DNA of 64,000 bases from NCBI RefSeq assembly GCF_030246925.1, contig NZ_CP126740.1, forward strand, positions 930,001-994,000, in the 5' to 3' direction. Origin of the DNA: Microbacterium sp. zg-Y625. Its GTDB lineage: Bacteria; Actinomycetota; Actinomycetes; Actinomycetales; Microbacteriaceae. Every line of letters starts with the position of its first letter. Position 1 is the stretch's first letter. A program made the position numbers and the translations under genes. The notes under the pieces were generated by a model. It made no database searches, was not told where the DNA came from, and saw only the letters and a program-made list of their open reading frames with translations. Positions 61,760 to 64,000 of this stretch are shown here, in pieces.

Positions 61760-61882
61760 CACGGCCCAGGCTAGCCCCATGTGGGCGAGCGGGCGTCACG
61801 GGTGTGGATAACGGCTCCCCGACTCGGCGCGCGGCGTGTGGATGAAAGGCCCGTGACGGTGACCGCGGGTATCGTGGCAGCC

Positions 61883-62692
61883 GTGACCACGGCGATCCCC
61901 ACCCCGTACGAGGACCTCCTGCGCGACGTGCTCGAGCACGGCACCCGCAAGGACGACCGCACCGGCACCGGCACGACGAGCGTGTTCGGCCGGCAGATCC
62001 GATTCGACCTGGCCGAGGGGTTCCCCCTCATCACCACCAAGCGGGTGCACTTCAAATCCATCGCGTACGAGCTGCTGTGGTTCCTCCGGGGCGAATCGAA
62101 CGTGTCGTGGCTGCGCGAGCACGGCGTCACGATCTGGGATGAGTGGGCGGATGCCGACGGCGAGCTGGGCCCGGTGTACGGCGTGCAGTGGCGCTCATGG
62201 CCCACGCCCGACGGCGGTCACATCGACCAGATCGCCCAGATCGTCGACCAGATCCGCACCAACCCGGACTCCCGCCGCCTCATCGTCTCGGCCTGGAACG
62301 TGGCCGACATCCCGAACATGGCCCTCGCGCCCTGCCACGCGCTCTTCCAGTTCTACGTCGCCGACGGCAAGCTCTCCTGCCAGCTCTACCAGCGCAGCGC
62401 CGACCTGTTCCTCGGCGTGCCGTTCAACATCGCCTCCTACGCCCTGCTGACCCTCATGGTCGCGCAGCAGACCGGCCTCGAGCCCGGCGAGTTCGTCTGG
62501 ACCGGCGGCGACTGCCACATCTACGACAACCACCTCGAGCAGGTGCGCGAGCAGCTCAGCCGCGACCCGTACCCGTACCCGACCCTGCGCCTGGCCCGCA
62601 CCCCGGAGTCGATCTTCGACTATCGGTACGAGGACTTCGTCGTCGAGGACTACCGTCACCACCCGGCGATCCGCGCCGCGGTGGCGGTGTGA
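61883..62692 (+). CDS. thyA: Thymidylate synthase
   Basis: 269 aa, the ThyA length. [39 protein letters not shown], the catalytic Cys in [13 protein letters not shown], and [18 protein letters not shown] are all present. It methylates dUMP using methylene-tetrahydrofolate. The GTG start is 7 nt after TATCGT (61870-61875), so it is leaderless; longer in-frame starts lie upstream of that box. It overlaps folA by 4 nt. Confidence 0.96.
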   Translation: MTTAIPTPYEDLLRDVLEHGTRKDDRTGTGTTSVFGRQIRFDLAEGFPLITTKRVHFKSIAYELLWFLRGESNVSWLREHGVTIWDEWADADGELGPVYGVQWRSWPTPDGGHIDQIAQIVDQIRTNPDSRRLIVSAWNVADIPNMALAPCHALFQFYVADGKLSCQLYQRSADLFLGVPFNIASYALLTLMVAQQTGLEPGEFVWTGGDCHIYDNHLEQVREQLSRDPYPYPTLRLARTPESIFDYRYEDFVVEDYRHHPAIRAAVAV

Positions 62693-63198
62693 CCGCGCCG
62701 ATCGGCCTCGTCTGGGCCGAAGCCCGCGGCGGAGTGATCGGAGCCGAGGGCGGCATGCCCTGGCACGTCCCCGAAGACCTCGCGCACTTCAAGGCGGTCA
62801 CCGTCGGCGCGCCCGTGGTGATGGGGCGGAAGACCTGGGAGTCGTTCCCCGAGCGGTTCCGGCCGCTCCCTGGGCGCCGCAACATCGTCGTGACCCGCGA
62901 CGAGGAATGGTCTGCCGCCGGCGCCGAGCGTGCGTCCTCACTGGATGCCGCTCTCCATCTGGCAGAGGCCCACGACCCGGCGCGCGTCTGGGTGATCGGC
63001 GGCGGTGGGCTCTTCCGCGAGGCCATCGGCCGGGCCGACCTGCTGGAGGTCACCGAACTGGATCTCGACGTCGACGGCGACACGTTCGCGCCAGACCGCT
63101 CTTCCTGGCGCATCGTCGTCGCCGACCCGGGGGAGGGGTGGCACACGTCGCGCACCGGCATCCGCTACCGTTTCCTCACCCTCCAGCCGCCGTCGTAG
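62689..63198 (+). CDS. folA: Dihydrofolate reductase
   Basis: 169 aa. [31 protein letters not shown] has the active-site Trp/Asp-Glu region, then [29 protein letters not shown] and [12 protein letters not shown]. It regenerates tetrahydrofolate consumed by ThyA, to which it is coupled by the GTGA overlap. Confidence 0.95.
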   Translation: MTAPIGLVWAEARGGVIGAEGGMPWHVPEDLAHFKAVTVGAPVVMGRKTWESFPERFRPLPGRRNIVVTRDEEWSAAGAERASSLDAALHLAEAHDPARVWVIGGGGLFREAIGRADLLEVTELDLDVDGDTFAPDRSSWRIVVADPGEGWHTSRTGIRYRFLTLQPPS

Positions 63199-63207
63199 GC
63201 TCGCTCC

Positions 63208-63972
63208 ATGGCGAAGACGGCCCTGATCACCGGCGCGAGCTCCGGACTCGGCGCCGAGTACGCCCGTGAGCTGGCTGAGCGCGGCATGGATCTCGTGCTC
63301 GTCGCACGGGATGCCGATGCGCTCGCCGCCTTGGCAGACGACCTCACCACGGCGCACGGTGTCCGGTGCGAGCCGCTCGCCGCCGACCTGCTCGATCCCG
63401 AAGGCCTCGCCGCGGTCGTCGGGCGACTGGGCGACGAGGAGCGCCCCGTCGACATGCTCGTCAACAACGCCGGCTTCGGGCTGCCGCTCGCGTTCGAGAC
63501 GAACGACATCGCCGACGAGCAGCGGCACCTCTCCCTGCACGTCGCCGTGCCGATGGCGCTCATGCGTGCCGCCCTGCCCGGCATGCTCGCCCGGCACCGC
63601 GGGCGCATCGTCAACGTGGCATCCGTCGCCGCCTTCACTCCGCGCTCGACCTACGGCGCCGCCAAGGGGTGGCTCATCAGCTTCAGCCGCTGGGCGAACG
63701 TCGAATACGGCCCGCGCGGCGTGACCGTCACCGCGGTGTGCCCCGGGTTCACGCACACGAACTTCCACGAGCGCATGGGCATGGAGCCGGGGCGCGAGGG
63801 GGTGCCGGGGTGGATGTGGCTCGACGCCCGCGACGTCGTGGCCGACTCGCTCCGCGACGTCGCCCGGGGGAAGTCCGTCTCGGTGCCGTCGCTGCGCTAC
63901 AAGGCGCTCGTGGCGCTCACCCGCGTGCTGCCCGACCGTGTCGTGGTGGCCGTCGCCTCGCGCGGCCGCTGA
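63208..63972 (+). CDS. Short-chain dehydrogenase/reductase
   Basis: 254 aa. Cofactor loop TGASSGLGAEYARELA, NNAGFG, catalytic Ser in NVASVAAF and YxxxK in YGAAKG. Classical SDR; substrate unknown. ATG is 6 nt after TAGGCT (63196-63201), so it is leaderless. Confidence 0.93.
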   Translation: MAKTALITGASSGLGAEYARELAERGMDLVLVARDADALAALADDLTTAHGVRCEPLAADLLDPEGLAAVVGRLGDEERPVDMLVNNAGFGLPLAFETNDIADEQRHLSLHVAVPMALMRAALPGMLARHRGRIVNVASVAAFTPRSTYGAAKGWLISFSRWANVEYGPRGVTVTAVCPGFTHTNFHERMGMEPGREGVPGWMWLDARDVVADSLRDVARGKSVSVPSLRYKALVALTRVLPDRVVVAVASRGR

Positions 63973-64000
63973 TCAGGCGAAGCGCCCCAGGCGGATGCCG
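63973..64000 (-). CDS. Possible C-terminal end of a minus-strand gene
   Basis: A stop codon on the minus strand at 63975-63973 ends an open frame coming from beyond the right edge (last residues GIRLGRFA). It would be convergent with the SDR gene without a gap. Too short to identify. Confidence 0.3.

Noticed and set aside
1..64000. tRNA or rRNA genes
   Set aside because: I found no T-loop TTCGANTC context with acceptor-stem complementarity and no rRNA-like conserved stretches.

Overview
The window is about 70% GC, densely packed, and looks like a chromosomal segment of a Microbacteriaceae actinobacterium, most likely Microbacterium. The evidence is the codon usage (C/G in nearly every third position), a Pro/Ala/Gly-rich IF2 N-terminus, small families known mainly from this group (a DUF5302 protein, the CE1758/CE1759 flavin pair), and about twenty genes with a TANNNT -10 box 5-8 nt before the start codon, which is the leaderless-transcript signature of actinobacteria. 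I see no rRNA, tRNA, CRISPR array, prophage or insertion sequence.

Layout. 1-2980 (minus): a glycan operon with a polysaccharide-type membrane transporter (cut by the left edge) and two GT2 glycosyltransferases, behind a regulatory region carrying three phased palindromes. 3425-17540 is mainly information processing: a small Cys/His protein, proS, a DUF1206 membrane protein, a DUF308-hydrolase fusion, then nusA-ylxR-infB-rbfA, mutY (minus), a uridine kinase-like gene, truB, two small membrane proteins and ribF. 17547-24205 (minus): deoC, then a complete arabinoside-use operon (GH51 arabinofuranosidase, two ABC permeases, a Tat lipoprotein binding protein) with its LacI-type regulator and a perfect operator palindrome. 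24255-32140: a lipoprotein, an SNF2-family ATPase, pfkA, a DUF559 nuclease-fold gene flanked by palindromic repeats, and oligopeptidase B. 32324-42528: PiT phosphate transporter plus a small partner, a cyclic-nucleotide-type phosphoesterase, aspA, a DUF4190 protein, a fumarylacetoacetase-family enzyme, a PrsW-type protease, FKBP, a YhiM (DUF2776) homologue, YceI and an EamA exporter. 42760-50392: rpsO and pnp, separated by an acyltransferase, the luciferase-like/FMN-reductase pair, an AlaDH/PNT-family dehydrogenase and DUF5302. 50621-57183: an aldo/keto reductase-like protein, a histidine phosphatase, and a lipoprotein-adaptor-ATPase-permease (MacAB-like) operon. 57416-64000: GNAT, dapB, a membrane protein, a TIGR01777 epimerase, OsmC, DUF4395 plus thioredoxin, thyA-folA, and an SDR.

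The most unusual content is between genes. (1) A family of exactly 20-bp-period tandem repeats with a fixed 14-nt core, CGAGTGAGTATTCG, and a 6-nt variable spacer occurs at four loci. It always follows the 3' end of a gene, always in that gene's sense orientation, and twice supplies the stop codon. (2) Three copies of a 63-64 bp palindrome flank the DUF559 gene. (3) An 18-bp palindrome, GTCCCCC-N4-GGGGGAC, sits in a three-site array at exact 42-bp spacing before the glycan operon and again before the aldo/keto reductase-like gene. (4) Two mutually exclusive hairpins in front of infB could hide its ribosome binding site. (5) The heptamer GGATGCC/GGCATCC occurs about 95 times (counted by eye), roughly six times the expectation from base composition.
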